A DNA stretch of 64,000 nucleotides, from NCBI GenBank assembly GCA_965248685.1, contig CBDFKC010000004.1, positions 310,001 through 374,000 of the forward strand. Reading direction: 5' to 3'. Positions within the stretch are counted from its first letter, which is position 1. Each line of letters opens with the position of its first letter. The DNA comes from VYFG01 sp965248685 (GTDB taxonomy: Bacteria; Pseudomonadota; Gammaproteobacteria; Arenicellales; Poriferihabitantaceae). The position numbers were made by a program, and so were the translations under genes. Below are positions 8,166-17,607 of the stretch, one piece after another. The notes beneath the pieces were generated by a model. The model worked only from the letters and a program-made list of their open reading frames with translations. It did not search any database and was not told the DNA's origin.

Positions 8166-10553
8166 TTGACCGAAAAATTACAGCTGGCCCTGGAATTCCA
8201 TCAGAAGGGTGAGTTTGGCCGCGCGCAAAATCTCTACCAGGAAATCCTCAAACTGGAACCGGAAAATTCTGATGCCCATCAATTCCTGGGCCTACTTTGT
8301 TTTCAAACCGGGAACCCGAATCAGGCATTAAGCGGCATTCGTCGTGCCATTGAGATAAATCCTGGGGTTGTCCCGTATCACGATAACCTTGGCGTAGTTC
8401 AGGAGTCTGTGGGAGATTATGATGGCGCTCTCGAAAGCTATCAAACCGCTGCACTGCTAGGATCGGACGACCCTGACCGGTTTTTCAATATGGCGATCAT
8501 ATACGAAAAAACCGGACAACAAGAGCAATCAGAAAAAGCTTACAAAGCCGCAATCGCCCTGCGGCCTGATGATGGGGCCAGTCATTTCAATCTGGGCAAC
8601 TTACTCAAAGGCCAGGACAGGCTAGACGAGGCGGCTTCGTGTTATCGGTCTGCCTCTACCTGTAATCCGGTTATTCCCGGCGTGTTAATTAATCTGGGAA
8701 ATACCTATTTTCAGCTGGGTCAGTACAGCGAGGCTTTGGATTCATATAAATCATGCTTGCAACAACGGCCCGAAGATGCAACTACCCTGGCAAACTTGGG
8801 GTTAGTCCATCTTGAAACAGGAGACCTCAAGAAGGCGCGTGAACATTTACAAAAGGCAGTCAAATTAACGCCTGATAATCCAGCATATTATTCCGCCATT
8901 GCTCGGGTAGATCTTGCCTCGGGAAATCACGATGCGGCGACTTCCGGGTTTCAGAGGGCGCTCAAACTGGATAAGGATCATTCAGATGCGGTAACTGGGC
9001 TGGCGGCTGTTTTTCGGTTACTTAGTCCAAAACGATATCGCCAGGATATAGTTGATAACCTGTTGCAGCTATACGCGGAAGATCGGGTAGCGCCCCAAGA
9101 CCTCGCCAGAATTTCTGCTAACCAACTTATGCATGAGTTGAAACTCCACCATGCTGATTTAAACCATCCGAAAGAATTAGCAATCGGTTGGGAAGAACTG
9201 CCAACTAATTCGCTTTTGATCGCGTTTCTGCGCAATGCGATCAATACGGATTTGCAATTCGAAATTTTCTTGAAAGAAGTTCGGTACAGAATTCTAAAAC
9301 AGTCACTTGGTTCTACTTCAGTGGTGGACAACTTGAGACCTCTGGCAGGTGCGCTGTCAATGCAGTGTTTTATCAACGAATATCTATATGAAACAACTCC
9401 GGAAGAAGCATCAATCGTTGCATCGCTTAAGGATCAGTTAACCGAGTTCTCCAAAAAATACGACAGCAAATCTATTCAAATCCTGGACAAGTTGACGCTT
9501 ATTGCAATGTACCTGCCGCTGTCGAACTTGCCAGACGCGGCGACTCTAGCTGAGGCTAATTTTGATCAATGCAGCGCTGGGTTTCAGGAGCTGATTCAGA
9601 GAACCTTGCGTGAACCGCTGATAGAATTCCGGATTCGGTCGCAGATTCCTACTTTAGGAGAACTATCTGACCGGGTTTCCTATGCGGTGCAAAATCAGTA
9701 TGAGGAAAACCCCTATCCAAGATGGTTCTTATTGCAGCGAATCGAACAGTCTGCCTACCCGATTTACTGGCGTAAGATATTCCCTCATTTTTATCCTACG
9801 GCGTTTTTTGATAAACCACTGAAAGTTTTGTCGGCAGGGTGTGGAACCGGTCAGGAAGCAGCTGCAATTGCTCGTTATCGTAAAGGTGTCACAGTAACCG
9901 GGCTTGATTTAAGCGCCGCCAGCTTGGCTCATGCCAGTCGTGTTTGCAATCAGCTTGGGATTGATAACCTGACTTTTGCCCAGGGAGATATTAACCATTG
10001 CGCACGATTGGAACAGACATTTGATATCATAGAAAGCTCAGGTGTACTGCACCATATGCGGAACCCACTGGAAGGGTGGAAGTCACTTACGGCGTGTTTA
10101 ATTCCCGGGGGCATGATGAAAATTGGCCTGTATAGTGAACGTGCAAGTATAGACGTTGTCGCGGGCCAGTCCATAATTCGTCAGCAAGGTCTAGAAAGCT
10201 CGATTGTTGGTATTCAACAACTGCGTACACTGGTGCGCGAATCCACAACAGAGAATCCCATCTATAGTCTGAGATTCAGCGATGATTTCTATACCACCAG
10301 TTCCTGCCGTGATTTATTGTTTCATGTCCAGGAACACTGTTTCACCCTGGAACAGATTGAGCAATCTCTAACCGAACTTGGATTGAAGTTTATCGGTTTT
10401 GAGCTACCCATTCCGGACACCCGACATCGTTATCGCGAACGGTATCCAGACGACATAGATATGACTAATCTTGCACAATGGGCGGAATTTGAGCAGCTGT
10501 TTCCCGAGACTTTTGCCGCTATGTACGTTTTTTGGTGTCAAAAACAGATATAA
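8166..10553 (+). CDS. TPR-repeat protein with C-terminal SAM methyltransferase domain
   Basis: 795 residues from a TTG start. About eight tetratricopeptide repeats fill residues 1-280 (e.g. DAHQFLGLLCFQTGN, ATTLANLGLVHLETGD). A helical linker follows to about 530, then a class I methyltransferase domain (about 535-690) with motif I VLSAGCGTGQEAA, the acidic loop TGLDLSAASL and a post-motif SSGVLHHM typical of UbiE/Methyltransf_12 proteins. The segment EENPYPRW before the domain is characteristic of this TPR-methyltransferase family. The substrate is unknown; TPR-methyltransferases often modify proteins or glycans. A 181-base gap separates it from the FecR-like gene, and the next gene starts 21 bases downstream. 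Confidence 0.85.
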   Translation: MTEKLQLALEFHQKGEFGRAQNLYQEILKLEPENSDAHQFLGLLCFQTGNPNQALSGIRRAIEINPGVVPYHDNLGVVQESVGDYDGALESYQTAALLGSDDPDRFFNMAIIYEKTGQQEQSEKAYKAAIALRPDDGASHFNLGNLLKGQDRLDEAASCYRSASTCNPVIPGVLINLGNTYFQLGQYSEALDSYKSCLQQRPEDATTLANLGLVHLETGDLKKAREHLQKAVKLTPDNPAYYSAIARVDLASGNHDAATSGFQRALKLDKDHSDAVTGLAAVFRLLSPKRYRQDIVDNLLQLYAEDRVAPQDLARISANQLMHELKLHHADLNHPKELAIGWEELPTNSLLIAFLRNAINTDLQFEIFLKEVRYRILKQSLGSTSVVDNLRPLAGALSMQCFINEYLYETTPEEASIVASLKDQLTEFSKKYDSKSIQILDKLTLIAMYLPLSNLPDAATLAEANFDQCSAGFQELIQRTLREPLIEFRIRSQIPTLGELSDRVSYAVQNQYEENPYPRWFLLQRIEQSAYPIYWRKIFPHFYPTAFFDKPLKVLSAGCGTGQEAAAIARYRKGVTVTGLDLSAASLAHASRVCNQLGIDNLTFAQGDINHCARLEQTFDIIESSGVLHHMRNPLEGWKSLTACLIPGGMMKIGLYSERASIDVVAGQSIIRQQGLESSIVGIQQLRTLVRESTTENPIYSLRFSDDFYTTSSCRDLLFHVQEHCFTLEQIEQSLTELGLKFIGFELPIPDTRHRYRERYPDDIDMTNLAQWAEFEQLFPETFAAMYVFWCQKQI

Positions 10554-10574
10554 AAAACACAGGTTACTCGATCT

Positions 10575-11522
10575 ATGAAAGTCATTTCCGCCGACCAGGT
10601 CCACCAGGCCCTCACATATCCAGATTTGGTGCGGGCGTTGATAGAACATCATCTTAATGAAATCGATGAGCAGGGAGATTTGTTGTTTGAGCAGCCAAAT
10701 GGGAAGGGGGACAACGATGTTTTTTTAACCCTACCGGCCTGGCAGTGCGGTCGCGCGATGGGGGCCAAGTTGATCACTGTTTTTCCTGACAATGAACATA
10801 ACAATAGTGGTCTACCATCGGTGCAAGGAGTGTATGTGTTATTTGATGGTAAGGATGGCAAGCCGCTGGCTGTTATTGATGGTACCGCATTGACCCTGAA
10901 AAAAACTGCGGCAGATTCTGCATTAGGGTCGTATTTTCTGGCTCGAGAAGACACCAGCAGCTTGCTAATGGTTGGTGCTGGCGCCATGGCTCCACATTTA
11001 ATCGAAGCCCATATCGCGGTCCGACCAACTATCGACAAAGTACTGATCTGGAATAGAACCCAGGCCCGGGCGACCCAACTGGCTGAGGCGCTCAGTATTT
11101 CCGGGGTCGAGATTGGGGTATCCCATGATATCGAGGCCGATGCCCGCAGGATGGACTTGATTTCCTGCGCAACCATGTCGGACCAACCTCTGATCCGGGG
11201 AGACTGGCTTAAGCCGGGGGCCCATCTGGATTTGGTTGGCAGTTACAAGCCATCAATGCATGAATGTGACGAGAAGGCTCTGGTGCGAAGCTCAGTTTTC
11301 GTCGACTCACCGTGGAGCGCGATGGAAGACTGTGGCGAGATGATCTCCGCCATAGCCAGCGACGCACTATCACCAGATGATATAACAGGGAATAATTTCA
11401 CCCTAAGTCGTGGTGAGCATCCTGGTAGATCGAATAATGAAGAAATCACGCTGTTTAAGAATGGTGGGGGTGGTCATCTGGATTTAATGGTTGCCCAATA
11501 TCTTTGCTCAGTGATTAATTAA
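10575..11522 (+). CDS. Ornithine cyclodeaminase/mu-crystallin family protein
   Basis: 315-residue NAD(P)-dependent enzyme of the OCD/mu-crystallin family. The Rossmann motif is LLMVGAGAMAPHL (about 129-141), and the N-terminal region has the conserved GAKLITVFPDNE and TALTLKKTAADSALG segments. Members include ornithine cyclodeaminase, alanine dehydrogenase and delta1-pyrroline-2-carboxylate reductase; sequence alone does not separate them. The convergent neighbour resembles N-methylproline demethylase, and pyrroline-2-carboxylate reductases belong to hydroxyproline/proline-analogue pathways, so a reductase role there is a reasonable inference. It follows the TPR-methyltransferase by 21 bases and may be co-transcribed with it. 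Confidence 0.82.
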   Translation: MKVISADQVHQALTYPDLVRALIEHHLNEIDEQGDLLFEQPNGKGDNDVFLTLPAWQCGRAMGAKLITVFPDNEHNNSGLPSVQGVYVLFDGKDGKPLAVIDGTALTLKKTAADSALGSYFLAREDTSSLLMVGAGAMAPHLIEAHIAVRPTIDKVLIWNRTQARATQLAEALSISGVEIGVSHDIEADARRMDLISCATMSDQPLIRGDWLKPGAHLDLVGSYKPSMHECDEKALVRSSVFVDSPWSAMEDCGEMISAIASDALSPDDITGNNFTLSRGEHPGRSNNEEITLFKNGGGGHLDLMVAQYLCSVIN

Positions 11523-11561
11523 TTATCGCAAAATCCATATTCCGCTACTCTGCCTGGCACA

Positions 11562-13595
11562 TCAGGCTACCGAGCAGAGTCGTAATGCATCATAAATTGC
11601 GGCGGCAATATTTCGACTGGATAGCGCATCTCCAATGCGATGGAGCTCAAATTTACCGCTGCCGTCATCAGACACTTGTGACAACCCAGAATTTAATGCA
11701 GTCGCATCAGTAACACCCTGATTGATTGATCGCTCCCGGAGTGCCAGAAACAGGTCATCTACGGGAATGGTGCCATGTTCGACCACGACCTGGGCGGTCT
11801 CGATTAATTCAAGCTCATGGGTAAGTTCATTGACGAAGTGCGCTACCAGCCCATTGTCCCGGGATTCGATTCTTAGTATTCGACGGTCTACCATAGGAAC
11901 AATCGTGTTTCTCGCCAGCTCGCGCTTCCAGATTATTCGCTCACCGTAACTTAGTTCGGCAGCCGGTCGGTCGTCGAGTAAAACCAGGCTGGTTTGTGCG
12001 CCCGATGCAAAGCAATAATCCATCGCCGTCAGGGCCGGGTGGCGTCCGGTTCCATCATAGATCAATACCTCACCGGCAACGGGAGTGGACCCCGTCAGCA
12101 AGTCCCAAACTGAGGTACAGTGTTCGGCCCCGTCCAACCAGGCGAGGTCCGGAATGCCGCCATTTGCCAGAATTACCAGGTCGGGATTTTCAGCTACCAC
12201 GTCCTGGGCTTCCACTAGATGGTTAAGCCTCACGTCAATTGTAAGCTTGTCAATTTCGCTGCATCGCCAGTCAATGACACCGCCAATATCTTTACGCCAT
12301 CGCGCCTTCATTGCCATCCGCAGTTGACCACCCAACCCGTCTCCAGCTTCAAACAATACGACCTTATGCCCGCGCAGACCGCAGATCCGCGCAGCCTCCA
12401 AACCGGCCAGACCGCCGCCAACCACAACGACTTTACGCCCCGGCTGGCTAGATTTCTGTATTACCTGGGGCCATAGCTGTTCACGACCAGCCGCGGCATT
12501 GTGTGCGCAGGTAGGTCTGGTTTCTCCCATACAATAGGTCATGCCGACACATGGGCGAATCCGTTCCTCCTCACCCCGGATTATTTTATTGACGATTTGT
12601 GGGTCGGCAATGTGTGCCCGGGTCATTGCAACCATGTCCAGCAAACCCTGTTTTATTGCATGACGTGCGGTCGCCAGATCGGTAATCCGCGCCGCATGAA
12701 ATACCGGTAGAGAAACTTCCCGTTTAAATGCGCCTGCTGTTTGTAACCAGGGTGCTATTGGTGACTCCATGCCAGGCATGCAGTCGGTGATCAGTTTCAG
12801 TTCTGTATCGAGTTGGCCATAATTGGCATTGAAAAAGTCGATTAGGCCGGAACCTTGAAAAATCAGGGCAATTTCAACGCATTCGTCGAAACTTAGTCCA
12901 CCGCCCATACTTTCATCGATTGGAAATCGCATACCTACCAGAAATTCTTGCCCTACCCGGCGCCGGATTTCTTCCTGTACCAGCATTCCAAAACGACATC
13001 GGTTTTCTATCGAACCGCCAAACTCATCGGTTCGTCGGTTAGTTAATGGCGATAAAAACTGGCCAATCAAATGGCCCCCAACCATAGTCTCCAAGCCGTC
13101 GAGACCGCCTTGTTTAGCACGGTAAGCTGCATCACCAAAACCTTTAACGATGCGACCAATGTCATGTTTATCCATTTCCCTGGGAAATGATCGATGCCCG
13201 ATCTCCCGCATAACCGAGGGCGCAACAGTAGGAAGCCAGTTAATAGTATTGGCTTCACCTCGTCTACCCAAATGGCTTAATTGAATCATGATAGCGCAAC
13301 CTTCTCCATGGATACGATCAGAAAAAGACTGCAAATACGGAACTATTCGGTCAGTCGACATATTCAATTGACCTGACTTCCAGGTTGAATCCTCAGCGAC
13401 ATAGGATGACCCACCAAACATGGTTAGAGCAAGCCCGCCCCGGGCTTTTTCCAGATGGTAGCGTTGATAGGTTTCACCAGGCATTCCGCCATCCTGCTCC
13501 AGGCCGCAGGCGTGACTGGTCGACATAATACGGTTCCGTAGGGTGAGGGACTTAATCCTAAAAGATTCGAGTATCGGGTCAGTAGAATTATCCAT
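11562..13595 (-). CDS. NADH:flavin oxidoreductase of the TMADH/N-methylproline demethylase type
   Basis: 677 residues: an N-terminal FMN TIM barrel of the old-yellow-enzyme type (1-345; QFLSPLTNRRTDEFGG, FHAARITD), an iron-sulfur segment (349-363), and a C-terminal dinucleotide-binding half (388 on, VVVVGGGLAGLEAA). This is the layout of trimethylamine dehydrogenase, 2,4-dienoyl-CoA reductase and the stachydrine/N-methylproline demethylases. The RPCVGMTYC...CAHNAAAGRE segment looks most like the N-methylproline demethylase branch as I remember it. Cysteines are C349, C355 and C363; the second cysteine of the usual C-x2-C-x2/3-C pattern is M352. It is 20 bases downstream of the crotonase gene on the same strand. 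Exact substrate is uncertain, probably an N-methylated amine. Confidence 0.75.
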   Translation of the reverse strand: MDNSTDPILESFRIKSLTLRNRIMSTSHACGLEQDGGMPGETYQRYHLEKARGGLALTMFGGSSYVAEDSTWKSGQLNMSTDRIVPYLQSFSDRIHGEGCAIMIQLSHLGRRGEANTINWLPTVAPSVMREIGHRSFPREMDKHDIGRIVKGFGDAAYRAKQGGLDGLETMVGGHLIGQFLSPLTNRRTDEFGGSIENRCRFGMLVQEEIRRRVGQEFLVGMRFPIDESMGGGLSFDECVEIALIFQGSGLIDFFNANYGQLDTELKLITDCMPGMESPIAPWLQTAGAFKREVSLPVFHAARITDLATARHAIKQGLLDMVAMTRAHIADPQIVNKIIRGEEERIRPCVGMTYCMGETRPTCAHNAAAGREQLWPQVIQKSSQPGRKVVVVGGGLAGLEAARICGLRGHKVVLFEAGDGLGGQLRMAMKARWRKDIGGVIDWRCSEIDKLTIDVRLNHLVEAQDVVAENPDLVILANGGIPDLAWLDGAEHCTSVWDLLTGSTPVAGEVLIYDGTGRHPALTAMDYCFASGAQTSLVLLDDRPAAELSYGERIIWKRELARNTIVPMVDRRILRIESRDNGLVAHFVNELTHELELIETAQVVVEHGTIPVDDLFLALRERSINQGVTDATALNSGLSQVSDDGSGKFELHRIGDALSSRNIAAAIYDALRLCSVA

Positions 13596-13615
13596 AGGAG
13601 ATTACTGGGGTGAGT

Positions 13616-14380
13616 CTATCGATTCATGAAGGCGGTAAATGCCTGCTGGGCTTCCACTGAATTCAGATGCTGTTTAAAGTGTTCTGCTTCCTGGTCGATT
13701 CGCGCCAGAATATCGTCGGGACTACCACGCAGTAAACGCCGTGTCGTGCTGATCGACTGAGGTGGTTTTGATGCCAGGGTTCCAGCGGCTTCCAAGGTGT
13801 AGCTCTCAATATTTTCCGGTTCAATAATTTGATTCACCAGGCCAGACTCAAAAGCTGTTTGTGCAGGCCAACGCTCGCCGAAGGCAAGTAGTGCGAAGGC
13901 CCGCTGGTGACCGAGAAGACGTGGTGCGAGTAAGCTCGATGCCGCTTCAGGAACCAGTCCGAGATTGGTAAATGGGGTCTGAAAATAGCTGCGGGCAGTG
14001 GCGTATACCAAATCAAAGTGTAACAACATAGTTGCACCGATTCCGATGGCCAATCCGTCTACTCCTGCGACCAGGGGTTTGCTGGCTGTAACCAGGGTTT
14101 TCAGGAAGTCCAGTACCTCGGTGCCAAGGCCGGACCCTGCGGTAGTGGTTGCCATGAAATCCTTGATGTCGTTACCGGCAGTAAATACCCCAGGGTGACC
14201 GAGTAAAGCATGGACGCGGATATCGTCGTTATTTTCGCCGTTGGTAATCGCCGCCTCCAGAGCAGCATACATGGCGCCAGTGATGGCGTTTTTTTTCTCG
14301 ACTCGGTCAAAACGCAGGAGGTTGATACCGTTTTGATGGGTTACCGAAATATCTGAGTTGTCTGGTGGTATCGTAGTCAT
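13616..14380 (-). CDS. Enoyl-CoA hydratase/isomerase family protein
   Basis: 254-residue crotonase-fold protein. The oxyanion-hole segments are FTAGNDIKDF (about 67-76) and GLAIGIGATM (about 110-119). A single catalytic glutamate is seen in NLGLVPEAASS, the arrangement of delta3,delta2-enoyl-CoA isomerases, rather than the two glutamates of true hydratases. It is therefore more likely an enoyl-CoA isomerase or a broad crotonase. It is the upstream gene of a two-gene unit with the TMADH-like flavoprotein. Why a crotonase accompanies an amine demethylase is not clear; the carnitine-like chemistry suggested by the nearby dioxygenase (crotonobetainyl-CoA) is one speculative link. Confidence 0.82.
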   Translation of the reverse strand: MTTIPPDNSDISVTHQNGINLLRFDRVEKKNAITGAMYAALEAAITNGENNDDIRVHALLGHPGVFTAGNDIKDFMATTTAGSGLGTEVLDFLKTLVTASKPLVAGVDGLAIGIGATMLLHFDLVYATARSYFQTPFTNLGLVPEAASSLLAPRLLGHQRAFALLAFGERWPAQTAFESGLVNQIIEPENIESYTLEAAGTLASKPPQSISTTRRLLRGSPDDILARIDQEAEHFKQHLNSVEAQQAFTAFMNR

Positions 14381-14514
14381 CGCAATGCAAAATTAAACCG
14401 TAAATATGCAGAATAACTATTCGCAAACGCGAAGTCCACGGATGAAGCGGGATTCCCCCTGTTTTTATGCTACTTCAATAATGCCAATGGTTCCCTTGGA
14501 ATGAATTAATAGAA

Positions 14515-15951
14515 TCAGGAAATGGCGGGAGTCGATAAAAGCCATAATCCGAACACGGTATAGGCAACCATAAGGGTGGCCAGAAATAATTGATGGATCC
14601 CGGCGGCCTTGCTGGAGCCGAACAATTGAACGGCAATAATATGGGCCAGCGTTATACCTACAATATGACCCGTCACAATTACTAAGGTTTGAGATATCCA
14701 GATAATAGAGACCAATTCGTGGTGGAATAGATAGGAAGTCGTCACCAGGTATTCCTTGGCCCCCAGCAGATTCCATTCCAGATTGAAGGGGTCGTTAAAC
14801 GCCAGTAATAAATGCTGAGAATTGGTCAACAGCATTGTCAGATAATGCGCCAGGTGAAAAACCAATGAGATCGGAATTATTGAGTAAATCAATCGACCAC
14901 AAGCTTGCCGAAACAAGTCCGACCGATCGGTGATTTTGCAACCGAGAAAAATTGTCAAAAAAAATAATCCAGCCAGAATAACAAAACTGAAGAGCAACCC
15001 AATTGTATTATCAAGCACAACTGCACTACGCCCCGGAAACTCCAATGGATTAACCTCGATAAAACCCAGCCAACTGAACGTTTTACTAAAGCCGTCGAAG
15101 GACACCGTGCTCAACGTCAGAATGACAAACAATACTCCCGAGATTGGCAGCGCCGGCAATTCGATTAGACTCCTGCCTGGCATAGCCAAGCTCACCACCC
15201 CCTCACCATCATCTCCATGTCGCTTCTTAGAAAATGGGGACAGACCACCAATAAAATGAAAGAATATTGAAAATGGTTCGGCGTATTTGAACCAGTACCT
15301 GTCGCCAAATAGCAGGCAGCCACAAAGAGTAAAAAACCAATATGCCAATACCACATTGGCCAGACGTTTGGGATCTTCTGGTGCGAGATCAATTAACTCA
15401 AACCAGCCAAATCCAAAAAAAATAACGATTGCAGGTAAATAACCAAGGGTATTTGGTGCACGTACCGGTACCTGGGAAATACCAATTAGCCTACGTGTCG
15501 ATTTGAGTATTCCCCGCCATGGGTTTAGAACCTGCCATAAGTTGCCAACAAAGCACTGCAGTACGGTAAAACCGACCCACCACCAGGTCCAAACAAACAA
15601 GGGTAATGGATTTCTCAGCGGATCGGTGCTGCCAAAATAACCGCAAACTAATAATAGGCACATTAGTCCGAAAACCACTCGGCTGGGCCAAAATGGGTGT
15701 TCGTGACCCGTCCGAAATAGTGGCGATGACCACCCAGCAATAGAGTTGAGGCGCGTTTCCTTGGCCCATATCAAAAGCAGAAATGATACCGCAACTGCGA
15801 TGGCGCCTCCGATTTTGTAATACCCTGTGGGCAATAGCATAACCAGGCCTCGCTCGCCTCCATGGGCATAAAGTAAGCTGGTTCCGCTAATCCAGATTAA
15901 GAATCCCAGAAACAATTTTGGGAAAGGGATCGTCGACAGATATCTATTCAC
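14515..15951 (-). CDS. Polytopic inner-membrane protein, function unknown
   Basis: 478 residues with an N-terminal signal-like hydrophobic segment ending in AHGGERG and about ten to twelve further membrane segments. A conserved-looking stretch FGSTDPLRNPLPLFVWTWWW (about 108-127) and NPWRG follow. It recalls bacterial membrane proteins that databases label as fenitrothion hydrolase-like, but I cannot confirm this and no catalytic motif is visible. The C-terminal part contains several His residues within membrane helices (HLAHYLTML, LFHHELVS), which might bind metal or haem. It stands alone, with a 134-base gap to the crotonase gene on the same strand. Confidence 0.6.
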   Translation of the reverse strand: MNRYLSTIPFPKLFLGFLIWISGTSLLYAHGGERGLVMLLPTGYYKIGGAIAVAVSFLLLIWAKETRLNSIAGWSSPLFRTGHEHPFWPSRVVFGLMCLLLVCGYFGSTDPLRNPLPLFVWTWWWVGFTVLQCFVGNLWQVLNPWRGILKSTRRLIGISQVPVRAPNTLGYLPAIVIFFGFGWFELIDLAPEDPKRLANVVLAYWFFTLCGCLLFGDRYWFKYAEPFSIFFHFIGGLSPFSKKRHGDDGEGVVSLAMPGRSLIELPALPISGVLFVILTLSTVSFDGFSKTFSWLGFIEVNPLEFPGRSAVVLDNTIGLLFSFVILAGLFFLTIFLGCKITDRSDLFRQACGRLIYSIIPISLVFHLAHYLTMLLTNSQHLLLAFNDPFNLEWNLLGAKEYLVTTSYLFHHELVSIIWISQTLVIVTGHIVGITLAHIIAVQLFGSSKAAGIHQLFLATLMVAYTVFGLWLLSTPAIS

Positions 15952-16211
15952 AAATCTTGAATATCATAAATCGGTGGATTAAATAATCGGATTACTTAGG
16001 GACCCTTGAGAAACGGATGGTGATTTCGACTAGTGCGCTTGTGTTTACAGTAGCGATACTAACATTTGTCAAATATGATGCCGCCAGTGGATCTGGCTCG
16101 AAGTGGTCTTGTCTGAGATATTGGTTTAGTATGGCACCGGTCCAGGGAAATTAGCCAGTTATAAACAATGAACCAATCACTCGACGAAGTCCTGATCAGG
16201 CATTGTCATGA

Positions 16212-16541
16212 CTTTCAGTTGGACACATAGGTAGTATCGCTCATGGAGACCCATGTTCTAGCAACGCCCTGTTTGACGGAGTTTAATTGTTAGGGTTAAT
16301 CGACTGGGAAGAAACAACGGTTGGGTATTCGATTTTTGATCTGGCTTACCTAGCTATCAATAGTTGTTTCCCGGACGACAAATTTGACGCTATACGGTTC
16401 GACAAATTGATCATTTCTTGTGAGGAAATTAAACAATTGACGTTCAATGAACGGCATAATTTTCACCACGGCGTCCAGACAATTATCTGTACTAATTCGC
16501 TGTGGTTAATCTTGAAATCAATAGAGAGACAACCCAATTGA
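16212..16541 (+). pseudogene. Remnant of an aminoglycoside phosphotransferase/homoserine kinase-like gene
   Basis: Codons from 16212 read LSVGHIGSIAHGDPCSSN and so on, containing the Brenner catalytic motif HGDxxxxN of the APH/choline kinase fold (16242-16265). The same frame hits TAA at 16284-16286, then continues as LLGLIDWEE, the metal-binding D-x-W/F motif, and a plausible C-terminal helical tail ending at 16541. A TGA at 16209 precedes it and nothing kinase-like is seen upstream, so the N-lobe is lost. The gene is interrupted by an in-frame stop and truncated. The rest of the gap 15952-16211 shows no gene. Confidence 0.7.
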
Positions 16542-16654
16542 TGGCACTGCTGTGTTCGAATGGTTTTAAAACCTTGATCTCGAGCATTTGAATCTTGAGT
16601 AACGATTGTCTGACTAAATCGAAGATTTGAAAGCATAGAGTCGCAGATTCAGTA

Positions 16655-17554
16655 GTGCATATTCGGAAAATTCTTGCTCGCAACCTCATATACCTTGGAG
16701 TAGGTGGCGTTATTGGAATTGGGGCGCTAATACTGAATCTCCGATTTTCTGGTGGAGGGTTTGGCTCAACGCTGATTGTGATTGTTGCGGTGATTTTGTG
16801 GATTACCGGGATGTTTTTTGGATGGGGCTCATATTTGCTAGGGGAGGATCGGCGCGCATTGCAGCGCTTGGTTCGGGGCGATCAAGCAAAATCTGGTCAC
16901 CTCGCTGCTGCATCTGGTGTTATTACAGTGCAAGGCGATATATTGCACTCACCCCTTGCCGGCACTCCTTGCGCCGCCTACGAATACACCGTGCACCAAC
17001 GAAGGCGGCGGTCGGGAAGAAATTCCAGGCTTCTGTGTATTGCCGGCAACTACCTGGTTCCGACATTTCTCGATGGGTCAATGGGACGGGTCGAAATTCG
17101 TTCGTTTCCGAGTCTTGAGGAGTTTGTACAAAGTGACACGAACATGGAGCATGCGAAGGCGCTGGGAATTCGACTGAGCCAACGCGAAAGAGATGGTTTC
17201 TTCTCATACTTACGTGATCGACTGATCAATAACAGCACCGATTATCGGGAATTGAAAAAAGATTGGTATTTGATTAGTCCCACCAGCTGGAATGGGGTCA
17301 AACTGGAAGAGCGGGCTTTGCCGGTGGGTGTTGAGGTTTGTGCAATTGGGGTTTGGGATCAAATTGGCCCCAGCCTAGGTTCCCCTTACCGAGGGCGTTT
17401 TTCCCGTATTTCCATCGAGCCGGGAACCCCTCAGGCAACCATCCCGCGCATTGGTGAACAGGCCTATCATCTCGCCAAGACTTCATTGTGGTGCCTTGGA
17501 ATCGCTCTAGGTCTATTCTTTCTGATGCCGTTGCTACGCATTGTAGGACTATAA
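16655..17554 (+). CDS. Membrane protein resembling the GIDE (MUL1-like) domain family
   Basis: 299 residues from a GTG start. Two N-terminal membrane segments (about 10-30 and 38-62), a cytoplasmic or periplasmic domain of about 210 residues, and one C-terminal membrane segment (about 275-295). The central part contains VITVQGDILHSPLAGTPCAA followed by a Tyr-rich strand, the pattern of GIDE domains found beside membrane anchors in eukaryotic MUL1 and in uncharacterised bacterial proteins. An Arg-rich loop (RRRRSGRNSR) follows. No RING domain is present. Function unknown; a membrane-stress or envelope role is only a guess. It is followed by the GGGTGTCC repeat cluster. Confidence 0.5.
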   Translation: MHIRKILARNLIYLGVGGVIGIGALILNLRFSGGGFGSTLIVIVAVILWITGMFFGWGSYLLGEDRRALQRLVRGDQAKSGHLAAASGVITVQGDILHSPLAGTPCAAYEYTVHQRRRRSGRNSRLLCIAGNYLVPTFLDGSMGRVEIRSFPSLEEFVQSDTNMEHAKALGIRLSQRERDGFFSYLRDRLINNSTDYRELKKDWYLISPTSWNGVKLEERALPVGVEVCAIGVWDQIGPSLGSPYRGRFSRISIEPGTPQATIPRIGEQAYHLAKTSLWCLGIALGLFFLMPLLRIVGL

Positions 17555-17607
17555 ATTTAGCTTAAATCAAATTTTTGCTGTTGCAGTTAGGTTGGCTTGG
17601 CTTAATT

